A stretch of DNA of 64,000 nucleotides. It comes from Oceaniferula flava. GTDB taxonomy: Bacteria > Verrucomicrobiota > Verrucomicrobiia > Verrucomicrobiales > Akkermansiaceae. Below are positions 37,946-46,734 of this stretch, in pieces. Every line of letters starts with the position of its first letter. Position 1 is the first letter of the stretch. The position numbers and the translations under genes are program-made. The notes beneath the pieces are model-generated. The model made no database searches. It was not told where the DNA came from and worked only from the letters and a program-made list of their open reading frames with translations. The stretch is taken from contig NZ_JAFBGL010000002.1 of NCBI RefSeq assembly GCF_016811075.1, positions 310,001-374,000 on the forward strand. Direction: 5' to 3'.

Positions 37946-38869
37946 ATGAAAACAATCTCTCTTCCCAATCGAAACAAAGGCTTCACGCTCATTGAGCTGC
38001 TCGTTGCCATGACCATCACCGTGATCCTTCTGGGTGTGCTGGTCTACATGACGGGTATCTCGATGGATACTTACCGCAATAGTCGCGATGAAGTCCGTGC
38101 CTCACGTCAGGCCAAGGAAGCGCTGAGCACCATCTCAAAGGACTTTGAAAGCATGATTTCCCGTCGTGATGGTAACAACTACGAGTGGTTGTATGCCGGG
38201 CAGGAAAGTGGCAATCAGGGACCTACAGGTAATGAAATTCCCAACACCAGCCGTCTGATTTTCTTCACCGGCGCAACTGATCGCTACAACGGCGACATTG
38301 GCGGCACGAATGATGAGGGTGGTGATGTTTCCGCCGTGAGCTACCGTCTGGTTTTCCGCGACCAGATTGGCGACACTGAGGACGACCGTTTTGCTGTCTT
38401 CTCACTCTATCGTCACCTGGTGGATCCGGATGAGGCTTTTGATTACTTGGCCGTCACCGATTTGGACTCCACCTTCGATTCCACGAATGATCTAGCGTCA
38501 GAGAATTTCCTGGTTGAAAACATCTATGAATTCACGGTGACCTTCGTCATTGAAGTGACTGTTCCGAGCACCAGCGGTGCATCCGTCACCCACACGGTCA
38601 GAGCCAGCATGAAGCCTGGTGCTCTCACCGAATTCAGAATCAAAGGATCGGCTCTCGATTACACCGGCACCCTTCAGGTTCCCAGTGGCTCTGGCTTGTC
38701 CGAAGACCAAATCAAAAGTGGCCGTGTGGTCGGTGTTGACATCGCCATGACCGTGCTCACGGACGTTGGTCTCACTCTTTCGAAACGTCTGGGATCCACC
38801 GCTTGGGAAAAAGAACGTGGCAAGCACATGCACCACTTCAGCAAAAGTATCAGCGTCCCACGCTCTTAA
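37946..38869 (+). CDS. Verru_Chthon cassette protein C (PilW/GspJ-like pseudopilin)
   Basis: 307 residues. Leader MKTISLPNRNKG, then FTLIELLVAMTITVILLGVL (Glu at +5) and a helix continuing SRDEVRASRQAKEALSTISK as in PilW/GspJ. Matches cassette protein C (TIGR02599). Last gene of the D-B-C operon; a textbook terminator follows 31 nt later. Confidence 0.85.
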   Translation: MKTISLPNRNKGFTLIELLVAMTITVILLGVLVYMTGISMDTYRNSRDEVRASRQAKEALSTISKDFESMISRRDGNNYEWLYAGQESGNQGPTGNEIPNTSRLIFFTGATDRYNGDIGGTNDEGGDVSAVSYRLVFRDQIGDTEDDRFAVFSLYRHLVDPDEAFDYLAVTDLDSTFDSTNDLASENFLVENIYEFTVTFVIEVTVPSTSGASVTHTVRASMKPGALTEFRIKGSALDYTGTLQVPSGSGLSEDQIKSGRVVGVDIAMTVLTDVGLTLSKRLGSTAWEKERGKHMHHFSKSISVPRS

Positions 38870-38900
38870 GGAGCCGGATCAGATCGACCAAACTTTCATC

Positions 38901-38930
38901 AAGACGGACTCTGCGGAGTCCGTCTTTTTT
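38901..38930 (+). terminator. Rho-independent terminator of cassette D-B-C
   Basis: AAGACGGACTC (38901-38911), loop TGCG, GAGTCCGTCTT (38916-38926), then TTTT. Confidence 0.95.
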
Positions 38931-39328
38931 ATGTCGGTGTTCAGCCTATCCGGGCCGATCATACTTGCCTAGAGGAAGGCTCTTTTTGGGGGGGGGCGAA
39001 CATGTGGGTATTACGGAGACAGTCAAAGCGGACTGTTAACGAATACGCTTCAGTTTAAACATATGGGATCTCTGATCCATGAATCCGTTCGTCCCGTGCG
39101 AGACACCGGCTGGTTTCGAAGGTGCAGTTTCAACAAGGCGTCAAACTGACCGTTTTCATTAAGCTTTCTCGTTGAGCAAACTGCAGATTTTACGATCTAT
39201 AAAGACTCACTGGAGTGCGATGATTACCATGCCGCGGGAATGCTCATCGTGGTCCAGATGGAGGTAGAAGAGACTTCGTGTCATAAGGCTATCAGAATGC
39301 CTTCAGCAAACTGGCTGTAGCCTCATGT
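38931..39328. other. 400-nt region without a recognised gene
   Basis: Lower GC than its neighbours, with a run of nine G (38988-38996) and short frames such as one ending CHKAIRMPSANWL just before 39321. No family is recognisable; it may be the remains of a lost gene. It separates the convergent ends of cassette protein C and the subtilase. Confidence 0.4.
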
Positions 39329-40930
39329 CTACTCCGTCTCTGCCGTGTAGCTGGTGCTACGGGCATTGTTGCTGATGTCGGCATCGCCTGAGGTGATGGT
39401 GACTGATGAGCTAACCGAGACTGCTGCACCACTGGCAGGGATGGAAATGGGGACCTCAAAGGTCTGGGTTTCACCGGGGGCCAGGCTGCTGACGTTCAAG
39501 TGTTCGGTTCCACTGGGGCTGGTGATGGTGACGGGGCTGTTGATGAGGGTTTCTGTGCCTTGATTTTGAACTGTAACAAGCACGGTGGGCAATGAGCTGG
39601 ACGAGGTGGCCGGCACCAGTGTCTGGCCACTGATCGCGGCATCGTAAATTCCGGACGTGCTATTTTGGATCACCCGACCAACGTCCAAGATGCCTGTGCC
39701 GTAGTCGGCGTCAGTGCCGGGCAGCCCGGCGTCGTTCGTGACGCTGAGCACGAGGTCGGCAGCTTCTTGAGCGCTAAGATCCGGGTAATTGGACATCGTT
39801 GCAGCGATGGCTCCGCTCACAAATGGAGCACTGGCCGAGGTTCCAGAGAAGGATGTCAGCATGTCCTCACCCCAAGCGGCATTCACTTGGTAGCCGGGGG
39901 CCGTGATGGAGAGGTCGGTTCCGCTGTTGGAGAAATCGAGATGATCGCCTTGGCTTTCAACTGCACCGACTGAGATGACATCTTCATAGGCGGCTGGGTA
40001 GGCGAGCGAATCGAATCCCTCGTTACCGGAGGAGGCGACAATGACGGAGCCTTTTTCCTGAGCATAAAGCACCGCCTCGGCCAGAAGTTGGCTGTCGGCA
40101 TAAGTGCCCATGGAGATGTTAATGATTTGGGCTCCATTATCGGCAGCTGCCATGATGCCTTCGGCCAGGGTGAAGGTGTTAGCACTGCCGCTGGCGTCCG
40201 TCACGCGGATCGAAAGAATTTCAGAGGCTGGAGCTACCCCCATGGTCAGGGGGTGATCGCCGGAGATGATGGAGGCAACTGCTGTGCCGTGGCTCAGCTG
40301 AGTGGTGCCATCAGCAAGCTCGGTGAGGTCGAGAGTGGTGATGTTTCCATCGAGCGCAATGTGTGCGTTCACACCGGAGTCGATGACCGCCACGGTAACA
40401 CCTTCTCCCCAAGCTGAGTTATCGACGTAGATGCCGAGCCATGAAAGGGCGTTCTGGCCAAAGCCTACGGCTCCAGCTTGGGCCGCTACTTGAGGGAGTG
40501 TGGGGATAGTGACGAGGTAATTATATGCGATGTCTGCACCATCGATGCCAACGAGCGAGGATCCGCGACCAAGACCAATGCGGACGGCTAGTAATCGGTC
40601 CGATTTTCCTAGCATGGTCAACCCTCGCGCCTTGAGGCTGGCGAGAAATTTCCGGTAGGCCTCTTCGTCTTTGAAAACCAGAACCCGTTCATTTTTCAGA
40701 GCGAAGGGTGGCAGGGCATCTTGGTTCGGAGCAGTGGCCGTCTTATTCTGGCTTCGGCCCATGGGTTTGTTGGCCGGAAGCTCATTGCTGGTGGGTGGGC
40801 GACTGCTGACAATTTCTTTTGTAGGCTGATTGTCGGTGACTTCGGGAGAGCGGGTCAGGAGGTAAGTAGCAACCCCCGCAAGAATGAAAATGCCGAGTAG
40901 TAGAACGGATGTGCGAGTCTTGGATTTCAT
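39329..40930 (-). CDS. membrane-anchored subtilisin-like (S8) serine protease with C-terminal CARDB-like domain
   Basis: 533 residues from MKSKTRTSVLLLGIFILAGV, an uncleaved anchor or signal. An inhibitor-like propeptide (about 90-145: RVLVFKDEEAYRKFLASLKA) precedes the S8 domain with Asp184 (VAVIDSGVNAH), His214 (LSHGTAVASI) and Ser365 (FSGTSASAPFVSG), so the triad is complete. About 430-533 is an Ig-like CARDB domain (VLVTVQNQGTETLINSPVTI). It probably works outside the cell. Monocistronic and divergent from ftsZ. The upstream 33-codon extension of the frame is rejected because the internal start gives a proper signal. Confidence 0.9.
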   Translation of the reverse strand: MKSKTRTSVLLLGIFILAGVATYLLTRSPEVTDNQPTKEIVSSRPPTSNELPANKPMGRSQNKTATAPNQDALPPFALKNERVLVFKDEEAYRKFLASLKARGLTMLGKSDRLLAVRIGLGRGSSLVGIDGADIAYNYLVTIPTLPQVAAQAGAVGFGQNALSWLGIYVDNSAWGEGVTVAVIDSGVNAHIALDGNITTLDLTELADGTTQLSHGTAVASIISGDHPLTMGVAPASEILSIRVTDASGSANTFTLAEGIMAAADNGAQIINISMGTYADSQLLAEAVLYAQEKGSVIVASSGNEGFDSLAYPAAYEDVISVGAVESQGDHLDFSNSGTDLSITAPGYQVNAAWGEDMLTSFSGTSASAPFVSGAIAATMSNYPDLSAQEAADLVLSVTNDAGLPGTDADYGTGILDVGRVIQNSTSGIYDAAISGQTLVPATSSSSLPTVLVTVQNQGTETLINSPVTITSPSGTEHLNVSSLAPGETQTFEVPISIPASGAAVSVSSSVTITSGDADISNNARSTSYTAETE

Positions 40931-41263
40931 GAGAATAAGTGCCGTAGCGATGTCTGTATCAACCCCGGAAAATGAAGATGGGTGCGAGCAATTTGATCGT
41001 GGCTGCCGAGACTTCAGCGTATTAGCCAAGCGGAGTCGCGGGTATGGCTTTGTTTAAGAGCTTCAGTGACAGCATGAATTCCCAGAAAAGAGCTTTAAAA
41101 TGGCAGGCTCAAGCTGCTGGCGCTGTGTTCCTGTCGGAGTCCTATTTTGCGTGTTCCCGCGCGGATTCTTTGCTCGCCAATCGAGTGTTATTTTGTTAAG
41201 GAAATCTGAACAATTCCTCAAGGATACCCCACACTCCCTCACCGAATACCGATACTTAGAAAC
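40931..41263. other. divergent promoter region between subtilase and ftsZ
   Basis: 333 nt without a gene. The part nearest ftsZ is AT-rich (around 41185-41215) and holds an imperfect small inverted repeat (GGAAAT...ATTCC), a likely place for the ftsZ promoter; no confident -35/-10 pair was found. Confidence 0.4.
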
Positions 41264-42895
41264 ATGATTTCCTACGAACGCGATCCGCAGCAGACCATTC
41301 CTGAATCTTCCGTTAAAATCATTGGCCTCGGTGGGGCTGGTGGCAACATGTTGGACCGCGCTGCACTCGATGGCATGACTGGGGCGGAAATGCTCTGCGT
41401 CAACACAGACATGCGGACACTTGCCAGTTCTGTGGCAGGTGATAAAATTCAAATCGGCCGGAACCTGACCAAGGGGCTGGGCGCTGGGGGAGACCCTGAA
41501 CTTGGCTTGAAAGCGGCTCAGGAGTCCGAGCAGGAAATCCGCGACGCCCTGCGCGATCGGAAAATGGTTTTCTTATGTGTCGGTCTCGGCGGCGGCACGG
41601 GCTCAGGTGCAGCCCCTCTAATCTGCCGTATTGCCCGTGAAGAGGGCGCTTTTGTGGTGGTTTTTGCCACCATGCCATTTTCCTTCGAAGGGGCGCGCCG
41701 CCGTGACCAGGCTGAAACAGCCCTGAACGAACTCGCCGTTCTTTCTAACGCTCTGGTGACCTTTGACAATGGCCGGATGGGTGAGTTGGTGCTGGCGAAG
41801 CAAGGCATCCACGAGGCCTTTGCCGCAGCGGATCGAATGATCTCGGAGTCGATCAAGGCTGTCACCCGACTTGTGGTGCGTCCCGGACTGATCAATGTGG
41901 GCTTGGACGATTTGATGACCGCTCTCAACACAACACGCTCGCGTTGTTTGTTCGGTTCGGGCATCGCAACCGGAGAGAACCGCTCGCAAGCTGCGCTCGA
42001 GAACTCTCTGACCAGCCCTTTGCTCGATAAGGGGAGCTTGTTAGGCGATGCTACCACCGTGCTGGTTCATATCTGTGGTGGAGAAAGCCTCACCCTCTAC
42101 GAGGTGGAGCTGCTCATGCAAGGACTGGCCAAACACGTGCCGTCCACAGCGCACATCTTATTCGGAGCTGCTGTCGACCCCAGCATGGGCGACAGCCTGA
42201 GCGTAACTTTGGTGAGTGCTTTGCCAGAAAATAAACTCAACCCGGAAAGCCAGTCAGTTTCGGAGCAGAAATGTCCTACGGAGCCGGTCTCCCAAAGCGA
42301 TGAGGAGAAAGCCGTGGCTGCCGCTGTAGCCGCCGCCTCATTGATCGATACCTCCGAGGACGAGGAAATCATGGAACCTTCGGAGGGCTTTAGCCCTGCA
42401 GAAGAGGAGCCAGAAGCTGAGGTCGAGATGAGCGAAGACCCTTTCTTTGCCGCACCGATCAAACCCAGCAATCCTTTCGCTGAGGCTGATGATGAGGAAG
42501 ATTACGACGAAGCTGCCGACGTTCCGGTCATCGGCGATGTTTTTGAAAAGGAAGAAAAGGAGGTAGCCAGCGTGGAGCCTGTCGAGGAACTGGAGCCCGT
42601 CTCCGATCCCAGTCAAGAAACAGAGGAAGTGGCGGAGTTTGAAGCATTGGATGATCTGGAAGACTTGAATGGCGCGGATGAGTCCGCTCCACAGGATGAA
42701 GTATTCTCCGGAATGGAGCCGATCAACGAAGAGCCCATCTCACAGATGCCGCCTAAACGGCCGGGGAAAACGCCAGCTCAGCCAGAATTGGAGCTCGATG
42801 GTGGGCCCAAAGGTAAATTTGAGGGTGAAAGCCCGAATTTCCACGAAGGTGAAGATTTGGATATCCCTCCTTTCCTCCGCAAGAGGCGGCGTTAA
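41264..42895 (+). CDS. ftsZ: divergent cell division protein FtsZ
   Basis: 543 residues, long for FtsZ (about 380). Tubulin-type GTPase core to about 320: VKIIGLGGAGGNMLDRA, nucleotide motif GGGTGSG (109-115), PFSFEGARRRDQAETAL. The T7 synergy loop reads GLINVGLDDL (Gly213, Asp215, Asp216) where E. coli has NVDFADV, so the first of the two key Asp is Gly. A 200-residue acidic linker (many Glu/Asp) leads to the conserved C-terminal peptide DLDIPPFLRKRRR that binds FtsA/ZipA-like partners. It polymerises at mid-cell to organise division. It is not in a dcw cluster. Confidence 0.9.
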   Translation: MISYERDPQQTIPESSVKIIGLGGAGGNMLDRAALDGMTGAEMLCVNTDMRTLASSVAGDKIQIGRNLTKGLGAGGDPELGLKAAQESEQEIRDALRDRKMVFLCVGLGGGTGSGAAPLICRIAREEGAFVVVFATMPFSFEGARRRDQAETALNELAVLSNALVTFDNGRMGELVLAKQGIHEAFAAADRMISESIKAVTRLVVRPGLINVGLDDLMTALNTTRSRCLFGSGIATGENRSQAALENSLTSPLLDKGSLLGDATTVLVHICGGESLTLYEVELLMQGLAKHVPSTAHILFGAAVDPSMGDSLSVTLVSALPENKLNPESQSVSEQKCPTEPVSQSDEEKAVAAAVAAASLIDTSEDEEIMEPSEGFSPAEEEPEAEVEMSEDPFFAAPIKPSNPFAEADDEEDYDEAADVPVIGDVFEKEEKEVASVEPVEELEPVSDPSQETEEVAEFEALDDLEDLNGADESAPQDEVFSGMEPINEEPISQMPPKRPGKTPAQPELELDGGPKGKFEGESPNFHEGEDLDIPPFLRKRRR

Positions 42896-42964
42896 GAAGT
42901 TTCCTGTGTCCTCACTCATTCCCCCCTTGCAGGATCTTCCTCAGGCTGCTAACTGTTTTTGAAC

Positions 42965-43810
42965 ATGACAAACGTAGGTTCCATTATCCTCATTCTCATC
43001 AGCGTTGGCATTGGCTATGTGCTCGAGCCAATCTTTTTCTCTGGTTCTAACTCCTCGGCTAAATCAAAAGTTGAAGATAACACTGGTGACGGCACTGATG
43101 ACGCAACACCGGCGACTCCTGCCGTTCCGGCGGTAGCTCCAGAAGAGGAAGTGGTGCTAGTGGACCTTAGCAAGATTACCCCAGAGGATTTCCCAGAAAA
43201 AGTAGCTCTCAAGGTGCCATTCACGATCACGGATTCAGCTAGCGGTGTGACTATGTCATTGAAAAATGGCAGCAAGGTGAAGCCGCTACGTCTAGTCGGC
43301 GAACAACTGGAAATTCAACCGGTGGGATTCCCTGTGAAAGGGATGATTCATGTTGATCAGACAGATTTCAAAAAGCTTGCCGTGCCCCTGATGCTCAACC
43401 GTTTGCAGGCAGCTGTGGCAAAGAAATCTGCAGAACCCACACCGGCGCCAGTGCCAGCACCTACGCCCACTCCTGCGCCTGCGCCGGCACCCACCCCAGC
43501 TCCCGCTCCGACACCTGCTCCAGCCCCAGCGGCCGAGCCAGTTGCCAAGCAGCTGGATGAAGCAGCCATTGTTGCTGCCATGAAAGCCAGCATCACAGCA
43601 GGAGAAGTTACCGAATTTAAACCGAATCAAGTCACCGCCATGAAGGCAGGCAAGGCCACGGAGTTCGATGGCGAAACCTACCAGACTGGACTGGTCACCT
43701 TCAAAGCTGAAACCATCCTCGGCGTTCAGGAACACGATGCCTTGGCTCTCATCAAAGACGGCAAGATCGTCAAGTGGATGTGGGCTAAGACCAAGCTGGA
43801 AATGCGCTAG
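42965..43810 (+). CDS. unknown membrane-anchored protein with Pro/Ala-rich linker
   Basis: 281 residues from ATG 42965. One N-terminal TM (IILILISVGIGYVLEPIFF), a Thr/Pro/Ala segment, a small beta domain (about 70-145), a (PA/PT)n linker (about 160-195, PAPAPTPAPAPTPAPAPA) and a C-terminal domain of about 80 residues (EAAIVAAMKASITAGEVTEF ... KWMWAKTKLEMR). No family recognised. It starts 69 nt after ftsZ on the same strand, so it may be coexpressed with it. Confidence 0.7.
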   Translation: MTNVGSIILILISVGIGYVLEPIFFSGSNSSAKSKVEDNTGDGTDDATPATPAVPAVAPEEEVVLVDLSKITPEDFPEKVALKVPFTITDSASGVTMSLKNGSKVKPLRLVGEQLEIQPVGFPVKGMIHVDQTDFKKLAVPLMLNRLQAAVAKKSAEPTPAPVPAPTPTPAPAPAPTPAPAPTPAPAPAAEPVAKQLDEAAIVAAMKASITAGEVTEFKPNQVTAMKAGKATEFDGETYQTGLVTFKAETILGVQEHDALALIKDGKIVKWMWAKTKLEMR

Positions 43811-43826
43811 TGGCATTCAGCAGATT

Positions 43827-43867
43827 AGGAGCATACTTAGAATGTGGAGATTCTGAGATGCTCCTTT
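43827..43867 (+). terminator. Rho-independent terminator
   Basis: AGGAGCAT (43827-43834) pairs with ATGCTCCT (43858-43865), with a second helix inside (CTTAGAAT/ATTCTGAG), followed by TT. A long, stable hairpin after the linker protein. Confidence 0.7.
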
Positions 43868-43960
43868 GCGCATACGGTAGCCGCTTTAAATAGCCAAGTA
43901 AGGCTAGATGCGCCGCAACAATACGGTGACAAGAAACGGTGAGGGTGCTAGCATCATCCG

Positions 43961-45634
43961 ATGTTTCTGGCAGCCGGTAATGAAGTGGCACCCGTCGTCG
44001 CCTTAATGGCGATGGTATTAGGGGGCGTAGTCCTGGTCTCCCTGTTGTTGTTACGATTCAAGCAATCGCTGCTGGTAGGCTATTTCACCTGCGGCGTAGT
44101 CTTCGCCAATACAGGCGCATTCAGTTGGCTTGGAGCCGACCCGGAACATGCCGTAGCCGGTCTTTCCGAACTGGGAGTGGTGCTCTTGATGTTCACTTTG
44201 GGGATCGAGTTTTCGATTCGCGAATTGCTGCATCTGAGACGAGTAGTGCTCGGTGGTGGTGGGATGCAAATGCTGGTTACCACGCTCTTGGCGATGGCTG
44301 TTTGTTATTTGTTAGGGGTCTCAGGAAGCACATTGTTAGTCGTTGGCTTTGCCCTCGCTCTCTCTTCCACAGCAGTCAGCATAAAGTCCTTCCAAGACTT
44401 AGGGCAGCCCGATACTCCTGGTGCTCGAATGGCTCTGGGGATCGCTATTTTTCAAGACCTTGCGGTGATTGTCTTTATGGTGGTCTTGCCTTCCTTGGTT
44501 GGCGATGGCGCTGGCGGCGCGATGCCCATCGTCTGGTCGCTGCTGAAAGGTGTGCTCTTCTTGGCTCTCTGTTGGGGGCTTAGTCGGGTCGGGGTGCCGC
44601 ATTTATTGCACGCCGTCGCATTGTCGCGGAGTCGCGAGTTGTTCACCGTCACGGTCATCGCACTCTGTGCGGGGATCGCCTGGGGCGCCAATTGGTTTGG
44701 TCTTAGCCTCGCTCTGGGGGCCTTCGCCACTGGTTTGGTGGTGAGTGAATCGATCTACTCGCACCGCGTGCTGGCGGATATCTTGCCCTTCAAGGATCTA
44801 TTTCTAACCGTTTTCTTTGTGTCCGTGGGACTGATGATCGATCTCAGCGTGGTGCGTGAATCGTGGTGGATCATTGCCCTTGGCGTGGCGACCATTCTCT
44901 TGATCAAGGGCTTGGTAATTATTGCCATCGGGCGCAAGATGGGGTTGCGCCTTCGGCAGGCTTTGCTCGCAGGTGCCGCGCTTTCGAGTAGTGGTGAATT
45001 CTCGCTGGTATTGATGAATCGTGCAGCCGACCTTGGAGGTTTGCCATCGCAGCTTGAGCAGATGCTACTCGCCTGCACGGCAGTTTCCATGGCCTTGGTG
45101 CCTGGTCTGATGCGTAGTATGATTCCTTTGTCCTCGAAGCTTGAAGCGCGTGGCTGGTGCAAACCGAAGTCTACCAATGAAGCTCTGACGAATCACGCGG
45201 ATGCTGATACTCTTCGCGATCATGTTGTGATCTGCGGTTACGGTCCGGTGGGTCAGAGGGTTCATGAGGCGATGAAACGTGCCTCGATTCAGGTGGTGGT
45301 CTTGGAAATGAATGCTGATACCGTGCGTGATCTGCACCAGCGAGGCGTGCGTGTGATGTTTGCAGATGCGACCAAAGAGGATACCATGCAGCTGGCCAAG
45401 GTGGACAAAGCCAGAGCCATCGCCTTCACCTTTCCTGAACCCCGCCTCGCCTGCGAGGGAGTGATTGCTGCGCGACAATTGAACCCGGGGATTGTTACCT
45501 ACGCCCGAGCCAAGTTTTCCGCTGAGGTGGAAATGTTGAAAAAAGAGGGCGTGCATCATATTTTCCACGATGAAGCGACCAGTGGTGATGCCATGGTGCA
45601 GGCCGTGCTGGGCTGTTACTCAGTCGAGATGTAA
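43961..45634 (+). CDS. KefB/CPA2-type cation:proton antiporter with TrkA-N domain
   Basis: 557 residues. About 12-13 TM helices to about 390 (LSELGVVLLMFTLGIEFSIR, GIAIFQDLAVIVFMVVLPSL, where the QD pair is the ion-site region of the family), then an RCK/TrkA-N domain from about 420 with the nucleotide-binding start VVICGYGPVGQRV. Such proteins exchange K+ or Na+ for protons and are gated by NAD(H) or glutathione adducts. No KefF-like partner is adjacent. Confidence 0.9.
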   Translation: MFLAAGNEVAPVVALMAMVLGGVVLVSLLLLRFKQSLLVGYFTCGVVFANTGAFSWLGADPEHAVAGLSELGVVLLMFTLGIEFSIRELLHLRRVVLGGGGMQMLVTTLLAMAVCYLLGVSGSTLLVVGFALALSSTAVSIKSFQDLGQPDTPGARMALGIAIFQDLAVIVFMVVLPSLVGDGAGGAMPIVWSLLKGVLFLALCWGLSRVGVPHLLHAVALSRSRELFTVTVIALCAGIAWGANWFGLSLALGAFATGLVVSESIYSHRVLADILPFKDLFLTVFFVSVGLMIDLSVVRESWWIIALGVATILLIKGLVIIAIGRKMGLRLRQALLAGAALSSSGEFSLVLMNRAADLGGLPSQLEQMLLACTAVSMALVPGLMRSMIPLSSKLEARGWCKPKSTNEALTNHADADTLRDHVVICGYGPVGQRVHEAMKRASIQVVVLEMNADTVRDLHQRGVRVMFADATKEDTMQLAKVDKARAIAFTFPEPRLACEGVIAARQLNPGIVTYARAKFSAEVEMLKKEGVHHIFHDEATSGDAMVQAVLGCYSVEM

Positions 45635-45712
45635 GGGAGCAATGCCAGGGGAAATAGACAAAGCTCCCGCATGGGTGACGCTTTCCTCGAAACCTCAACC
45701 CCTAAACGTATC

Positions 45713-46699
45713 ATGAAAAATACCCTACTGATTGCCGTGGCCGGTATCGGCCTTGGGTTTGCCGCCGGCTGGTTGGCGAAACCTACTCCTGAAACTGCCA
45801 GTCGCTCCGTCGAAGATTCCGCCCGATCCAGCTCGCGAAAGATGGTGTCTGCATCTCCTCAAAGTGCAGCCAAAACTGCCCGTAGAAACCGAGTGGTGCT
45901 GGGTGAGAATGCTGCGGATGACGTGGATCCTGAGCTACAAAAAGCAATTGATGAAACCCAGAGTCGCCAAACGAAAATGATGCGTAAGCGTTTTAGCGAC
46001 CAATTTGATTTGAAAATTGCCGCCATGGTTAAAGAACTTGGACTAAATGCCGGACAAGAGCAGGCGCTGCGCGATTTTTACGCCAAACAGTTAGAAAAAA
46101 TCGATATTTCCAACATGGCAAGCATCATGACCGATCCTGGAAAGATCTCAGAAATAGCAGGAGCTATTCGAGGCGACGGTTTGAATGATTATATGCAGGC
46201 GCATCTATCCGGCGATCAGCTGGACGGTTTGGAAGCCTATCAAGAGCGGAAAAAGAAGAGTCAGGTGGAGTCAGTGGCGCTGAAAGATTTGGCCAAGCTA
46301 CAACAAACCCTTGATCTCTCACTCGAGCAGAAGGATGAGGTCTACGGCCTCTTGATGGAAGATGCCGAGAAGGGGCTCGAGGAGCAGAGTGATGCCGATT
46401 TTGTCAGCCGCGCGATGATGTCCAGCTACGGTGTGGAAATGGACCTCGGAGATATGGACATGGGGAGCATGATGGAACTGGCCAATCCTCAAAATGCTGG
46501 TGATCTAAATCAGGCGTCGATGATTCAGCAGATCAAAGACAAGCGCCAAAAACAGATTGATGCCAAGGTGGAAAGACTGGCTCCTGTGCTGAACGACAAT
46601 CAACAGGTGCAATACCGCAAAAGCCTCGAGAGCAAAGGCGGCATGCTCAATATGATGATTCAGGGGATCGAAGCGAGATCCCAGACATCTGGCGAGTAA
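45713..46699 (+). CDS. exported helical protein, two Spy/CpxP-like repeats (tentative)
   Basis: 328 residues from MKNTLLIAVAGIGLGFAAGW, a signal or anchor. The rest is almost all alpha-helical and acidic, rich in Met. Two stretches begin with an LTxxQ-like spacing (LGLNAGQEQALRDFY about 120; LDLSLEQKDEVYGLLM about 208) and a third near the end (PVLNDNQQVQYRK), as in periplasmic Spy/CpxP-type proteins. No firm family. Upstream codons (45671 start) are not used because the internal ATG gives the signal peptide. Confidence 0.6.
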   Translation: MKNTLLIAVAGIGLGFAAGWLAKPTPETASRSVEDSARSSSRKMVSASPQSAAKTARRNRVVLGENAADDVDPELQKAIDETQSRQTKMMRKRFSDQFDLKIAAMVKELGLNAGQEQALRDFYAKQLEKIDISNMASIMTDPGKISEIAGAIRGDGLNDYMQAHLSGDQLDGLEAYQERKKKSQVESVALKDLAKLQQTLDLSLEQKDEVYGLLMEDAEKGLEEQSDADFVSRAMMSSYGVEMDLGDMDMGSMMELANPQNAGDLNQASMIQQIKDKRQKQIDAKVERLAPVLNDNQQVQYRKSLESKGGMLNMMIQGIEARSQTSGE

Positions 46700-46700
46700 T

Positions 46701-46734
46701 CTAACAGATTTTTGTTAGGCTCCAGGCTTGAGCC
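46701..46734. terminator. weak hairpins between convergent genes
   Basis: CTAACA-GATTTT-TGTTAG followed by GGCTC-CAGGCTT-GAGCC in the 35-nt gap between the exported protein and hisD. Neither has a clear U-tract. Confidence 0.3.
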
